Shown here in pieces: positions 24,301-32,882 of a DNA stretch of 64,000 bases (position 1 is its first letter; each line of letters starts with the position of its first letter). The translations under genes and the position numbers were made by a program. Location: assembly GCA_026874595.1 (NCBI GenBank), contig CM049321.1, forward strand, positions 47,671,797-47,735,796, in the 5' to 3' direction. Under the pieces are notes generated by a model. That model was not told the origin of the DNA, ran no database searches, and worked only from the letters and a program-made list of their open reading frames with translations. Origin of the DNA: Sipunculus nudus. Taxonomy: Eukaryota > Annelida > Sipuncula > Golfingiida > Sipunculidae.

Positions 24301-24843
24301 AGACACCCGCCACAGTTATTGATACGACAAGAAAATTTATTTGATTCTTGCAGCAACAGCTCAGAGAAAAGTAGCTGCCCTTTGTCTGTTGCAAGAGCGC
24401 TTGATTGTCGTAAAGGGGGGTCAACGATCATATTCCGAGCCAAAAAGCAGAGCAAAACAAAAACGGAGCAGTTTGAAATGAAAGACACACATACAGGCAA
24501 CCTTAATGCTCAGGTTACAAATTTGAACCAATCAGAGCCTAGCAACAGTCAGTATCCTCTTCTCGCTCCCATGGCGTCCATAGAAACGTTAGATCAGTCG
24601 GTGTGCGAGAGCGAGCTAGATCAAAGTGATTTAGAAGGAAATAGTCCCGATAATGATAATATTACAACGTCTGGTGTTCACGAACCGGGACCCAATGTGC
24701 CTCTACTCAGTGATGAGCCCAGGCTGAACAACCATGTTCACAGCGGCCGCCAAAACAGGCAGTATTTGCATTTAGCGCCCTCTGGTGATAACAATGGGAA
24801 CTCAGAGGAGTGCCAGGAAGAGAAAGATGCAGTGTATGTGTGA
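192..24843 (+). CDS. ANKIB1: ANKIB1-like RBR (Ariadne-family) E3 ubiquitin ligase, 3' part, 10 exons
   Basis: Join 192-326, 1202-1288, 8063-8132, 9760-9902, 15744-15950, 17318-17588, 17975-18103, 18788-18917, 21592-21800, 23336-24843. Total 2889 nt = 962 codons plus TGA; every junction is GT/AG and keeps frame. The window opens inside Rcat/RING2 ([18 protein letters not shown]), so the ankyrin repeats, RING1, IBR and probably the catalytic Cys lie upstream. Exons 2-5 match the Ariadne domain ([46 protein letters not shown]), which in this family autoinhibits RBR transfer of ubiquitin. Exons 6-10 are an acidic tail with a Cys/His cluster and three UIM-like helices. A last exon of about 500 codons makes the tail much longer than I recall for vertebrate ANKIB1. 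Family assignment is from recognised sequence; tail function is inferred. Confidence 0.93.
327..1201. other. ANKIB1 intron holding a dispersed repeat (family D, about 355-860)
   Basis: The stretch 355-860 recurs in reverse orientation at 44130-44465, and its end (780-860) recurs at 41975-42080, 43255-43345 and, diverged, near 15500-15670. It has no coding signal; the open frames in it are incidental. The rest of the intron is AT-rich with no feature seen. Confidence 0.7.
1202..1288 (+). CDS. ANKIB1: ANKIB1 exon b: Ariadne domain helix
   Basis: Acceptor ATTACAG, donor AAG/gtgagc, phase 0 at both ends, 29 codons. Encodes the highly conserved Ariadne segment around [16 protein letters not shown]. 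The DIRS retrotransposon begins only 35 bp after this exon. Confidence 0.93.
1324..1504 (+). repeat. DIRS left inverted terminal repeat
   Basis: Begins GGTTTTATTAC and is the reverse complement of about 6552-6726, with scattered mismatches only. Its outermost about 50 bp are complementary to 6401-6449. Confidence 0.9.
1505..3850 (+). pseudogene. DIRS ORF1 (gag-like) region, degenerate
   Basis: GC/pyrimidine-rich region with several overlapping open frames, such as 2145-2621, none spanning it. Position between the left ITR and the RT fits DIRS ORF1, but no motif specific to Gag is seen. A triplicated block lies at 2490-2787 and a long G tract at about 1855-1870. Confidence 0.55.
2490..2787 (+). 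repeat. Three tandem copies of about 94-103 bp inside DIRS ORF1
   Basis: Copies start near 2490, 2584 and 2687. Each carries CCCGCCCTGGCATAAGATCA, then GCCAGGCTTGGCGTC, then a CTCTGCGCTGATG-like stretch. Spacings of 94 and 103 shift the reading frame between copies, so the array is unlikely to code a clean peptide repeat. Confidence 0.85.
3880..4560 (+). pseudogene. DIRS reverse transcriptase, degenerate
   Basis: RT motif A is visible as [10 protein letters not shown] from 4127, and the catalytic YLDDWLL from 4259, both in the same frame but separated by a stop at 4199-4201. In another frame downstream, [20 protein letters not shown] resembles the post-catalytic segment of DIRS RTs. The frame change and stops show decay. 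Confidence 0.85.
4860..5230 (+). pseudogene. DIRS RNase H region, degenerate
   Basis: Around 4880-4960 split frames read VRTDT followed by [13 protein letters not shown], resembling the DIRS RNase H block with its conserved Asp and following QGG segment. Assignment rests on these short matches and on position after the RT. Confidence 0.6.
5560..6250 (+). pseudogene. DIRS tyrosine recombinase, degenerate
   Basis: The N-terminal part is frame-broken ([12 protein letters not shown] near 5870-5905, just before a poly(G) tract at about 5928-5941). The C-terminal catalytic box is intact in one frame: [19 protein letters not shown], giving H-x-x-R with His at 6085-6087 and Arg at 6094-6096, then [14 protein letters not shown], the usual DIRS recombinase end. 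Confidence 0.85.
6401..6510 (+). repeat. DIRS internal complementary region (ICR)
   Basis: 6401-6449 is the complement of the outer left ITR end, and 6448-6510 is the complement of the outer right ITR end, joined at a run of seven C. This is the template arrangement used by DIRS elements for their rolling or circular reverse transcription model. Confidence 0.9.
6552..6761 (+). repeat. DIRS right inverted terminal repeat
   Basis: Reverse complement of the left ITR, with about 30 extra outer bases (ATTCACAGGGAGGGAAT and a run of 14 G). A longer right ITR is known for DIRS-1 elements. The element end lies within the G run 6748-6761. Confidence 0.88.
6762..8062. other. ANKIB1 intron remainder with a TIR element at about 7545-7962
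   Basis: AT-rich. Sequences at about 7547-7580 and 7918-7960 are inverted copies built on AAAAAGGAC / GTCCTTTTT units (roughly 40 bp TIRs about 340 bp apart), consistent with a MITE. Nothing else is seen. Confidence 0.6.
8063..8132 (+). CDS. ANKIB1: ANKIB1 exon c: Ariadne domain
   Basis: Acceptor GTTGTAG, then CTG GAG GAG; 70 nt, leaving one base (phase 1) spliced to exon d. Encodes [20 protein letters not shown], matching the Ariadne helix after the NHENSY segment. The donor AG/gtcagtaa is also the first eight bases of the 40 bp minisatellite. Confidence 0.9.
8133..9052 (+). repeat. Minisatellite, 23 units of exactly 40 bp, starting at the exon c donor
   Basis: Unit form is RTCAGTAATACACAACATAC plus CACAGAGCCTGACCATCTCA. 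The span is exactly 920 bp with no indels, and point variants only. Unit 1 contains the functional GT donor. Units at 8173, 8333, 8973 and 9013 also keep GTCAGTAA, while the others read ATCAGTAA. Confidence 0.97.
9251..9304. repeat. (TA)n microsatellite
   Basis: Uninterrupted TA dinucleotides, about 27 repeats. Confidence 0.98.
9760..9902 (+). CDS. ANKIB1: ANKIB1 exon d: Ariadne domain
   Basis: Acceptor CATTACAG, donor CAG/gtgagg; 143 nt, completing the codon split from exon c and ending in phase 0. Encodes [20 protein letters not shown] followed by [20 protein letters not shown], the most recognisable Ariadne block. Confidence 0.94.
10619..12331 (+). mobile_element. Family A hairpin-ended element with about 280 bp tandem core repeats (copy 1)
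   Basis: Begins GTATCCGCCAAAA with a hairpin to TTTTGCGGATAC. Ends with a 7 bp stem (GTAGTCG 12302-12308 / CGACTAC 12314-12320), then CCGTATTCTAG. Flanked by TT on both sides. The core repeats with a period of about 280 bp, each period holding two GGTGGCGCCACC palindromes. Looks like a non-autonomous Helentron/HINE-like or bivalve pearl-like element; the class is inferred. Confidence 0.75.
12640..12667. repeat. Poly(C) tract
   Basis: Run of more than 12 C within family B remnant DNA; one of roughly twenty such tracts in the window. Confidence 0.9.
13134..14430 (+). mobile_element. Family C hairpin-ended element with about 328 bp tandem core repeats
   Basis: Begins GTATCCCC with a hairpin to GGGGGATAC (about 13134-13161). 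Ends with a perfect hairpin GGCACC-TGC-GGTGCC (14403-14417) then AAGAAATCTCTAG, flanked by TT at both ends. Core copies at about 13454, 13782 and 14111 (spacing about 328) carry the GGTGGCGCCACC-like palindrome and GGTCATGACCTT. Same architecture as family A with a different sequence. Confidence 0.75.
15744..15950 (+). CDS. ANKIB1: ANKIB1 exon e: end of Ariadne domain
   Basis: Acceptor TCTTCCAG, donor GAT/gtgaga, phase 0 at both ends, 69 codons. Encodes [17 protein letters not shown] and [16 protein letters not shown], conserved in Ariadne proteins, then a basic stretch RKRKKKF. Confidence 0.94.
15981..16383 (+). repeat. Near-perfect 202 bp tandem duplication of a family B tail
   Basis: Copy 1 is 15981-16182 and copy 2 is 16183-16383. 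Both start GCCATGACCCATGGGTCCCTT and differ by only a few bases, including the length of an A run. The sequence is also similar to 14430-14590. The two head-to-tail copies suggest a recent duplication or tandem insertion. Confidence 0.9.
16384..17317. other. ANKIB1 intron: family B remnant then AT-rich DNA
   Basis: 16384-16720 parallels 14590-14900 (GAATATGAGAAAAAG..., CTGTCCACCTGTCTGTCC...), so it is part of a B element. From 16720 to exon f nothing is recognised. Confidence 0.6.
17318..17588 (+). CDS. ANKIB1: ANKIB1 exon f: acidic linker
   Basis: Acceptor CAACAG; donor GTAG/gttagt chosen because it leaves one base that joins CT of exon g and keeps frame ([12 protein letters not shown]). 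271 nt. Encodes [20 protein letters not shown] then a Ser/Glu/Asp-rich low-complexity stretch. The donor region is tandemly repeated downstream. Confidence 0.9.
17577..17800 (+). repeat. Tandem duplication of the exon f 3' end and donor
   Basis: Copies start with CTGAAC at 17577, 17648, 17713 and 17792 (last partial). Copy 2 keeps the exon end and a donor identical to the real one (GTAG/GTTAGT, GT at 17660). Copy 3 has lost it. All share CTTAGTAAT and AGCTGACTCAGTCCTGCA. Using the second donor would add 71 nt with an in-frame TAG. Confidence 0.88.
17975..18103 (+). CDS. ANKIB1: ANKIB1 exon g: Cys/His cluster
   Basis: Acceptor TTTTTCAG, donor GATG/gtaaag, phase 1 at both ends, 129 nt. Encodes [14 protein letters not shown] then [20 protein letters not shown]-x4-C-x13-H-x-H-C-x3-C, a candidate small zinc-binding motif. 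I do not recall such a motif in vertebrate ANKIB1. The motif is seen; zinc binding is inferred. Confidence 0.9.
18788..18917 (+). CDS. ANKIB1: ANKIB1 exon h: first UIM-like helix
   Basis: Acceptor TTATCAG, donor CCAGA/gtgagt (phase 2), 130 nt. Encodes [20 protein letters not shown] followed by [15 protein letters not shown], with the E-L-x4-A-L-x2-S pattern of a ubiquitin-interacting motif. A MITE starts 28 bp after the exon. Confidence 0.9.
18946..19851 (+). mobile_element. MITE-like element with CAGGGTTC termini
   Basis: Left end CAGGGTTCGCACAGACCCTC; right end, reverse complemented, reads CAGGGTTCATACAG. Flanked by direct repeats TCAGTT (18940-18945 and 19852-19857). CCCTCGAAAACCCTCGAA-type motifs recur near both ends. 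No transposase frame. Confidence 0.75.
19858..21591. other. ANKIB1 intron, no gene seen
   Basis: AT-rich. Contains a short inverted repeat at 20505-20540 (TTCCTGTTTGCA / TGCAAACAGGAA around an 11 nt spacer) and a possible transposon fragment from about 20280 (GGGCTGAGTCACACTGGGGG). Nothing else is supported. Confidence 0.5.
21592..21800 (+). CDS. ANKIB1: ANKIB1 exon i: Pro/Glu linker and second UIM-like helix
   Basis: Acceptor TTTCCAG; donor GAAG/gtagca chosen over the upstream CAG/gtggaa because it keeps frame with exon j. 209 nt. Encodes a Pro/Asp/Glu-rich linker ([15 protein letters not shown]), then [16 protein letters not shown], a clear UIM pattern. Confidence 0.92.
21977..22795 (+). 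mobile_element. Family A hairpin-ended element (copy 2, shorter)
   Basis: Same ends as copy 1 (GTATCGGCCAAAA ... GTAGTCG/CGACTAC hairpin ... CCGTATTCTAG), again flanked by TT at each end. It has fewer core repeats, with GGTGGCGCCACC at 22220-22231 and degenerate versions near 22370 and 22500. It lies inside other repeat DNA (ATGGTCTTAA / ATGGTCTTAT on either side). Confidence 0.78.
23133..23310 (+). mobile_element. Short TIR element (CAGTAAAA...TTTTACTG)
   Basis: 178 bp, with left end CAGTAAAATCTCTAAATAAC and right end GGTTTTACTG. Internal text of the type GGTGGTCTTC / GAGGTGGTC resembles pogo/Tigger-like MITEs. No clear target duplication. It ends 25 bp before the last exon. Confidence 0.6.
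23336..24843 (+). CDS. ANKIB1: ANKIB1 last exon: third UIM and long C-terminal tail
   Basis: Acceptor ATTTCAG; 1508 nt ending TGA at 24841-24843. Starts [16 protein letters not shown], a textbook UIM. The following roughly 485 residues are Ser/Asp/Thr-rich, probably disordered, and include three imperfect 20-residue repeats (23539-23718). Ends [14 protein letters not shown], a possible C-terminal PDZ-type ligand (inference only). The antisense open frame 23496-24284 is a shadow. Confidence 0.93.
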
Positions 24844-25900
24844 CCTAGTTTTATGACCTAGTTTTGTGACCTTATTCTATGTGAGGTCTGTACATTTATC
24901 TTTGTAAATCAGGGCTCCCGTCAACTGAATATTTTTTGCCGGCCAGTTTTCATTTATCAGTGGAAAAAGTCCACAAGTACTTTTGATATCCCACCAGCCA
25001 GTGCATGCCCACACACCAACAGATTTTGTGTGCTTTTGTGTGCACATCACAAGATTTTGCTAATGAGTTTAGTCATTACTGGTTTTGTCTTAACATTTGT
25101 AATTGCCGTTACGAATGATGATTGAAGGAAACCTGCTTATTCCATCATCATATCTACCTATTTTTCTGGCCAGATGAAAAGCAGCCGGAAAATTCTAGAC
25201 ATTGTCAAATACTCATCTACTGGTGCTAACAATTTTTCTGGCAGGCAAGAATCATCCGGAAAAAATTGGAAGCTTACCACTATGTCTTACTTGTTATCAA
25301 AACAGTGAGAGATTTTGGTTCTGAAAGAGCTAATACCATCTGTTTCACAAATTTAAGATCAGCTTTGCAAAATACAAAAAAAAACACATACCTGTGTGAC
25401 AAAAGAAAGGAAGTTTAGAGATTCAAATTGATAGAACCCAAGAACATGAGATTACACTACTTTCATTGTCCACTGATCTGCAATATCAAACATGCTCCTA
25501 TAGATAAACTTCATGATAATAATCAGGGCGTGCAGTCCAGAGAAACGTTTGGTACAAAAGAGTGACTATAGCTTGGCTAAATAAAGATCCTTTTTGGTAA
25601 CATTTTGGTCCTGAAGCAGAATTACTTTAAATAGATATATGTATAAAATACATTTTCATTTATGTATATTAAACCATTTTAACATGTGCTATCATATTTT
25701 GATAAATAGAATCCTTACCTAAAAAATAGGTTTTTGCAAACTTTCAGAATGAGAATTAATAGTTCAAGTAGAGCAGAGTCTAAAGAGCTTAACTGGCAGC
25801 AATAATAAGATGAATTAAAAAAATAATGAAATAATTCAACTAATTTAAAATTTACAACTGATATATAATAAAATGCTGCGTTACAGGTGTCATTGATTTT
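24844..25900 (+). other. Probable ANKIB1 3' UTR with polyadenylation candidates
   Basis: No ORF. AATAAA occurs at 25579-25584 and 25867-25872. Which one is used, or whether the UTR runs further (another AATAAA at 28133-28138), cannot be told from sequence. Confidence 0.5.
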
Positions 25901-25925
25901 GGTTGTTATGATTGGCTCTCTGGAA

Positions 25926-26045
25926 TAACATTATTGTTTTCTGGAGTCACATGGTTTGTTCTCTGGGGTCATGTGATTGGTTTCTGGGTCATATGATTGG
26001 TTCCCTAGAGTCACATGATCAGTTTTCTGGGGTCAAGCTCTTTGT
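25926..26045 (+). repeat. Short imperfect tandem repeat around TCACATGA
   Basis: About five units of 20-24 bp of the form GTTYTCTGGGGTCAYATGATTG. Each carries an E-box-like CAYRTG core. Function unknown. Confidence 0.7.
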
Positions 26046-27280
26046 TGATTGGTCTAATTGAAAATTCATGAAATAGATGACATCAGATATTATGAAAATA
26101 ATGCTGTCACTCTAAAGATAAGGAGAAGATACAGCAGCAAGCCTTTAGGTTATTGAGATGGGGGTATTTTTTTAACAGAATGATATAGGCATTTATTACA
26201 ATTTTCTGTCGTATGCCTGAATGACCGGGCCAACTCTGTGATAGAGCTAATCTGCTTGTACACTGGGATATAGATAGGGATCACTGCTATAAATAATTTT
26301 TTTGATGATATATTACTTTTTATCAAACAGAAAATTTTCTGTAGACAAGAAAACTTTTAAGATTTTTCTTTCATGATTTATAGGCAGCATGCTTAAGATG
26401 AAGAAAATATATCTAGGTTTTCTAAAGACAACAAATATTATCTCCTCAAAAGAAATCATTTCTTGCTTCTCTTACAAGTAGATATTTCTCACCATGAGAT
26501 ATTTTTTTCTGGTAGCAAGAAAAAAGGTTTATTTAGGAGAAAAAAATTCTTATCTTAAGAATTACTTTATATATCGTAAAAAGGAAAATTTTCTTGCCAA
26601 CAGATTTTTTTTTCTTCCTCTAAGAAAATTATCTATGGCTATGATAAGTACTTGTAAATAACATTTGCAAGGATAAAGACTCCATCCAATTACCCAAAAC
26701 AAATCATAACTGTACAACAATTATGACTTAACACTCATCCACGAGTGCAGGACTTTATTCTGTTTTATCAACCTTTGAGGTGTAAGTAATTCAAGATTTT
26801 TTGTAATACTTAAATCCAAGGGCCACATATTTCTTTGGAGGTTAGTGTTAATATTAGGTTTGGTGTGGTTATGAGCTATGAATAAGGCCCCACTTGAAAA
26901 TACGAAACCAGTTTCGGTAAAGGGAAAACTGTTCTGTATGGTTTCACTCCGTATTTATAATTTTACCTTTTCGGATTTAATGGACAAATTATGATAAGGT
27001 CGTAAATCATTTAATATAATCAAATGAATTAACAATGAAAATATTATCAAAAGTTACTGATCCATATCTGGGCACTGTGACACCTACTGTGAGCATTATT
27101 TATTGTGACTGGCCAACTTATATTGGAATTATGATGAAAAGAAACTGTTCCTCTGTGTCCTGTAACAGGTCCACGTGTCAACAACATGGAAATACAGGGC
27201 ACCCCTAGGATTAAGACATGCCAAAGGTTCACATCATATATTGCTTGATCATTAATCTGAGCACAGGCTATACTCCTCAC

Positions 27281-27339
27281 GCATTCCATTCCTGTAATCC
27301 ATTTCATGTAAAATGAAATCAATTACAGGAATGGAATGC
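27281..27339. other. Near-perfect 59 nt hairpin
   Basis: Outer stem of 18 perfect pairs (GCATTCCATTCCTGTAAT / ATTACAGGAATGGAATGC), a 2x2 internal mismatch, a second stem of 7 pairs (ATTTCAT / ATGAAAT) and a 5 nt loop. Could be a small hairpin RNA or the fused ends of a transposon. Confidence 0.85.
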
Positions 27340-27411
27340 GGTCACTTCTTGAACACTAAGTAGACAAGGACGCTTTCAGTTAACACTAATAACAGTGTCC
27401 ATGAAATTTGC

Positions 27412-27412
<1 letters not shown>

Positions 27413-27484
<72 letters not shown>
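27413..27484. repeat. (TA)n microsatellite
   Basis: About 36 TA repeats. Confidence 0.98.
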
Positions 27485-27487
<3 letters not shown>

Positions 27488-27625
27488 TATTAAGATATAG
27501 CATACACAATACATATACACATACAAAGAAAAAGATCTCAATCTAGATCCCATCTAATAAAATCTGATGAACTCGTCCTTATATCACAACATCTATTCAC
27601 AAATGACATAGAAAACCATGCATAT

Positions 27626-27796
27626 TAGGGGTGGATTTAGGAAAAGGAGGGGTTCAACCCTGGAGGACTAATGAAAAACCTTAAAAAAGGTCCCCTGGTC
27701 CGGAAAGGGCGGTCCAGGCCACAAAAATTTGTCTGAAACCCTTGAAAAAGGTTGCGACAAAAAAAGGGGGGGGGGGGGACCCTGAGTCCACTTCTG
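27626..27796 (+). mobile_element. Small MITE-like element with G tract
   Basis: Left end TAGGGGTGGATTTAGG pairs with right end CCTGAGTCCACTTCTG. Contains a run of more than ten G near the right end. No certain target duplication. Confidence 0.55.
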
Positions 27797-28200
27797 CATA
27801 TGATACGGCATTTTGTTAACTAGCACAAAAACATACACACACAAAAATGAAAAGCAAGCACTGGAAATCACATAGCCTATTAGAAGCAAAGTTATATGTC
27901 AATTATGAATATTTTCCCAACTAGGTTTATTCCTTTTTTTTTAGGGATGTTGTTTTTAGTTACAGCTGTTTCTATACTGTTGTACCTCTTGTATAACTCG
28001 ACAGTGTTATATGGCAATAGGCGTCGCAGCCTGTCACTGAAGGCGTGGCCCTGATTGTGCTAGAGACTTAGGGAGTAAGGTATTTAAATGTTATGATAGG
28101 CTTTTGTGAATGTGTGAGAATGTAATTTTGTAAATAAAATAATGATTATGATCTACAAAGAATTCAAAAGAGAAATTGAAAATAATGGTATTGAATTTGT

Positions 28201-31200
28201 ACTAAAATTCACTTTCTGGCATCATTTTAGGTGTTAATGTAATAACAGTAATGATACATGAACTCTTGTATTAATTAATTTTTGTGACACAGTGTACCTT
28301 TTTTTCAGACCATGTGGTCTTTTATGTATGGAAATGAAATTGTAAACACACCATGCTGGCTTATTGGGGTACATCCTTCATCAATGGTAATGGGTTGAGG
28401 GAAAAAAAGAAAATTACCATGTTTTTTAAAAATGGATACATAAGTTTTTTTTCCCCAACGTGTTTCTCTTACCCCTTAGTTCTTCTATTAAGACATTAAC
28501 CAGAGAGTTGATATACACTATATATACTTCATTTGCATCTCTATTTGCGAGAGTTTCAAATTCGCGATATTCGCGAAAAAGGAAATTACCGCGAAAATAA
28601 AATCGTCGTGAATAAGACGCCACATCTGCAAAGGTGAATAGTAATTTATTCTGAATCCTCAATGGCAAATCACGTGTAAAGTGCCAGTAACGTCAATATT
28701 AGCACAAATTGTATGGTTCCCACGAGCTCAAAGATTGAAAATTCCAATAATATCAATTCTTTGTTATACTATTGTATGAAGAATTATCACTTGTTCGGTA
28801 ATCTCGTGGCTCTTGGTAAAATTTTGCGTACATTTTAGGTAATTGATATAATAATGGTTTTGTAAATTGTGCAACTTCCTGTGTGGTAAATTGCGAATAT
28901 TAAACCCTCGCGAGACGTTAAAAAACTGAAAATCGCGAATAGTAAATCTCGCGAATAATAAGCCAACCACAGTTTATAAGTGTGTGTGTGTGTATATATA
29001 TAAATATATATGTTTACATCAGTTACTGATTTTAATATATAGTAAATATTGTGTTATTTGAAAATAGGGTATTTTTAGTCCCTTGCCAGTGTGGTCTTTG
29101 GAATTTTCTACAGTGCAATCGGGTTATTATTATTATCGCATCTAGTATGTCAGATACGTCAATAAATCTTTTAGATATTGTATGTAACCGGAGACCTTTA
29201 TGAGGAAAAAGTCAGCTTGAAAATTCACAGTAACTTAAAGGCGTCGGTGTCAATGGACCTTTTTGTCAGTCCTGGAAATGTTTATTGTTTATCATTCTTC
29301 TTTTTGGATGTTACTTGTGTTGATCGGACCTTAAGCTGGGGTTTGAGTTCGATTTCGGACTACACTTGATAAAACTAAATAAGGCTTCGGTCAATATTTT
29401 CAATTATCACTCAACGATTGCAAACATCTGGTTTCCTAATGCACCTTTGTCACGGTCATACTCGCGGCGAAATTGTAATGCACCAGTGTTGTTTTGGACA
29501 AAAGAACTGTCCTTGCGTGATTTGTCAAGTGAAATAAGGCCAGAGGCTCAGACAGGAACGTTGCCGTTATAGATAAGGTATGTTTGTATCATTTGAGATA
29601 CGACTTGATATGAGCTTCCTTGTCGATACAACGGACCTGAACTTGTAGTGTCAGTTGTCCGATGCAGGTGTCACCACTGTACCGTAATTTGAAAGGTTTG
29701 CTGAGCAGTTAAATTAAACCTGAACAGTTTATAAGTCAGAAGGAATAGCCATGCATGCATTTGTGTTACAGTCATTGTATTAGAGACATAAGGCGAGTTT
29801 CAACATATTGTAGGCATAGCACTAGTCAGTATTAAGTGATAATTGGTATTAAGTTGGCATAAAGTGACGTTATACATGTGAATTGGTTAGTTTAATTTAA
29901 AAGTATTCAGACTCACAGCTTCACCGAATTTTCCAGTATTTGAGTTGCCCGAGGCACGAGGTTGTATGTAACCAGTACTCCTGTATCACCCACTGATATT
30001 TTAAATTTATATGGTGTCAGGGGGTAAATGTGTTAGAAATATCAATACTGTCAGTTTGGAATTGCTAATAAGATATTTAGTATATAAACGCTCGGCTGTG
30101 ATATTTCGGCTGGAGATTTATACTAGTATTAAACAATGGTCAAATTTAATATTTTCGAAACACGTTATGATAATCTGAAATATTTTTTACTTTATTCAGG
30201 TCAATTTGAGGATTAAAGAATAACTCATTACTTAATAATGTTCTCACCAAACACCCGTGTATTGACGTTAACGTAAATACTTTAATCTGAATTTTTTTGT
30301 TGCTGTCCTCTATTGGACTTATATGGAACTGTAGACTTGTTATTTGTAAATGAAGTTTTAAACCCCTGAATGTAACTCGCACAGGCATGCGGGAAAACCT
30401 CCTGGGGGAAAAAACCAGGAATCTGCATTCTAAGAATGCAAGCCTCCGCCATGAGGGGATCCCTGTAGTGGGATGCTCTCAAAACCGTGTTTGTATTCAC
30501 ATAGGCTATTCGGTCTATATTCTGTGGTTCATCCGTACATGTGACTTTACATTTGAGAGTATTCCTTGATGAGGTTCCTGAATACAGATCAGGTGCCAGA
30601 TCCACACCAAAATCTAATCGATTCTTCATTTTGCCCATTCTCGACATGCCCGATAAATTTTATGAGATTCTGTACATGATTACATGAGTTGTCTTAGGAA
30701 GAGACATTCCTACACACGGACACAAACACACACACAAACGCGGATGACTGCATACCCTCCTGGCGGAGGCAGTTATATGTTCAGGAAGCATTTATAATGC
30801 TTTTATTTAGGCATTGAATGTTCCATGCATTTAACTAAATAAGGGGAGGGGGTGAATATATCCAATTATGTTAAGAGAAAGAACTATTTTTGCTTGTATG
30901 TAATATTAGTTGACTGTCAGTGGGCTAGCCACCGGTTGTTAGGCGTATTTATGAATATTTACTGTATACTAATGCGACTGTTCATGTGATGTTATGGGAG
31001 TATTTACCTTGTGTGTGCTTTTTGTATAATGATGTGAGATGGATATTGAATAATGTACTCCAGAAAGATAGCGTTGTATTGAACCAGTAAGAATAATTTA
31101 ATTAGGACCAAGATGACGTGCACGTGACGTTAGTAGCTCCAAAGGTGTCATTAAAATGATTGAATAAACACATAAAATGTCTTCCTTGTTTTTAACGTAA

Positions 31201-32880
31201 AAACTAGACTTGCGCAGTCGGCATTATTTACTGTCACTATATGACAGCAGTCGCAGCACACAGGATTGAAGATCCTGCCATCTGGCGGCAAATCACGATT
31301 CACTCTGGTCGGACGGCATCAAGCATTATTCATTTAGTATTACCCTACAAAAGTTCTTGACTCCGTTCGTTGGGGCATGGGATTACGCTTTATTTTAAAT
31401 ATTTCATCAGCAAATCAGAATAGTTTGCTCCTACCAGAAAAGATGAAACCTCCCCTCATAGTTTTAGATAAAAGAGCTGGCTAAAATGTTCTTCAGTTAC
31501 TATAGTAACAACTTCAGTAGTTTGAAGGATTTGGCACTGGGTGGTTATTTGTGGGGGGGGGGGGGGGGATTGTAATCAGATAAAGCATTAAAATAGATAA
31601 ATGAAGGTGCTATGGTGCATGTTTAAAGGGACATAATCAGGAGCAATATTTTGTCTATTTTACACTATCAGTTCAGTTTTGCTTTATAGAAAATTCCCAG
31701 CAAAATCAACCCAGTGTACGGTTTCCGTATCACCCTTTCAGCTGCTTAACACCTTGTTGTGGTTCTGCGTGTGAGTAAACACGGCCCACGTGTCTGTTTA
31801 CCATTACAAGGCCGAATGACCGCGACAGATCTCAAACAAGGAGTACCGAGGTAGTCCAACTATGAATGTTTCCGGTTCTCAACACCGGTTGTAAGTCTGG
31901 ACAGAATAACAAACGGAAAACGCAGGTAGCGTTGGCGCTATGTTTATGTAGGCGCCAGTGATCGCGTCCGGTCTACGTTTTTAACAATCGTGGACAGGAG
32001 TAAGCCAACGGTTTCAGTACATTATTTTGGCAGGTCCCATTTTATTTCAAAGAGAAGACTGTATTTTTCGTATAATTTCAACATGCTTTGTAAGTGATTT
32101 CTACTTAGGGTATATTTCCCATTAAAGCGAGCATGGTGTCCTCTGGTTCCTCTAGCAGGGGCGCAAACTAGGAACTTTTTACCTGTGTTTTTTTTTTTCG
32201 ATTTGATAAATTTCACTCCCAGGTATTTGATGGTACCGGTGTATACTTGTTTTTGTGGTTGACCGTGAAGGAACTGCTGGTAGATGGTAGGTATTCGTGA
32301 TCATTATCCATATAGACACATACCCGCCACCCCTATGTCCAAACAGATGACCGGCAGTGACAGTGATGGTTCTTCTAACCTTGAAACACCAAGGAACCTG
32401 CCTTTGAGATTTATAAAAAAAATACACTTCCGCTAGAGGTCGTTTCTACTCAAAATGAATCTCTTCCTGTTAAGCACCGTTGGACGTTCCGGACTCAACT
32501 GATCTCAACTGTTACACTTAAAAATCGAATTTTGATACATTTAAAGGAACCAACTATTTTCATTTCACATGCTCAGCTGCAAAAAATACTTATTCCGTGA
32601 AGTCCTTACGACAAAAACTCCCATTTGTATGTAATTTGCCTTGAAACATGTACTTTCCAACATACTTCAACGGACTATATTAGCCTCCCCACTACATTTA
32701 TACCTACGTAATCTGTGTATACAACAGCCGCGGTGCATTGTGGGGGTCAGATTGCGGCGCCCACAAACCCCAAACAGCAGAGTCGTACTCTTGTGAGTCT
32801 TCGCAGTGATAGTAGGCCTACAAAGCTCTCTACTGTGACCTTGACGATGAAGGTCACTATAGTATTTTTATTATTAACTA
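28201..32880. other. Intergenic DNA, no supported gene
   Basis: Mostly unique-looking AT-rich sequence. 29366-29577 is moderately GC-richer and ends at a good donor (AAG/gtatgt), so it could be a non-coding first exon; this is unsupported. 30370-30780 looks like a dispersed repeat (ends CCCTCCTGGCGGAGGCAG). A run of 15 G lies at about 31554-31568. Confidence 0.4.
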
Positions 32881-32882
32881 AT

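Larger units (their letters stand above)
26100..28200. other. Intergenic DNA, no gene seen
   Basis: AT-rich. Holds a strong hairpin (27281-27339), a (TA)n tract (27413-27484) and a short TIR element with a G tract (27626-27796). An AATAAA at 28133 follows unremarkable sequence. Confidence 0.5.

Noticed and set aside
29366-29577. Possible first exon ending at AAG/gtatgt
   Set aside because: No downstream exon joins it convincingly and no conserved protein is read; noted only within the intergenic entry.
30282-30647. 121-codon antisense frame
   Set aside because: Lies in a likely dispersed repeat (ending CCTGGCGGAGGCAG); no recognisable domain.
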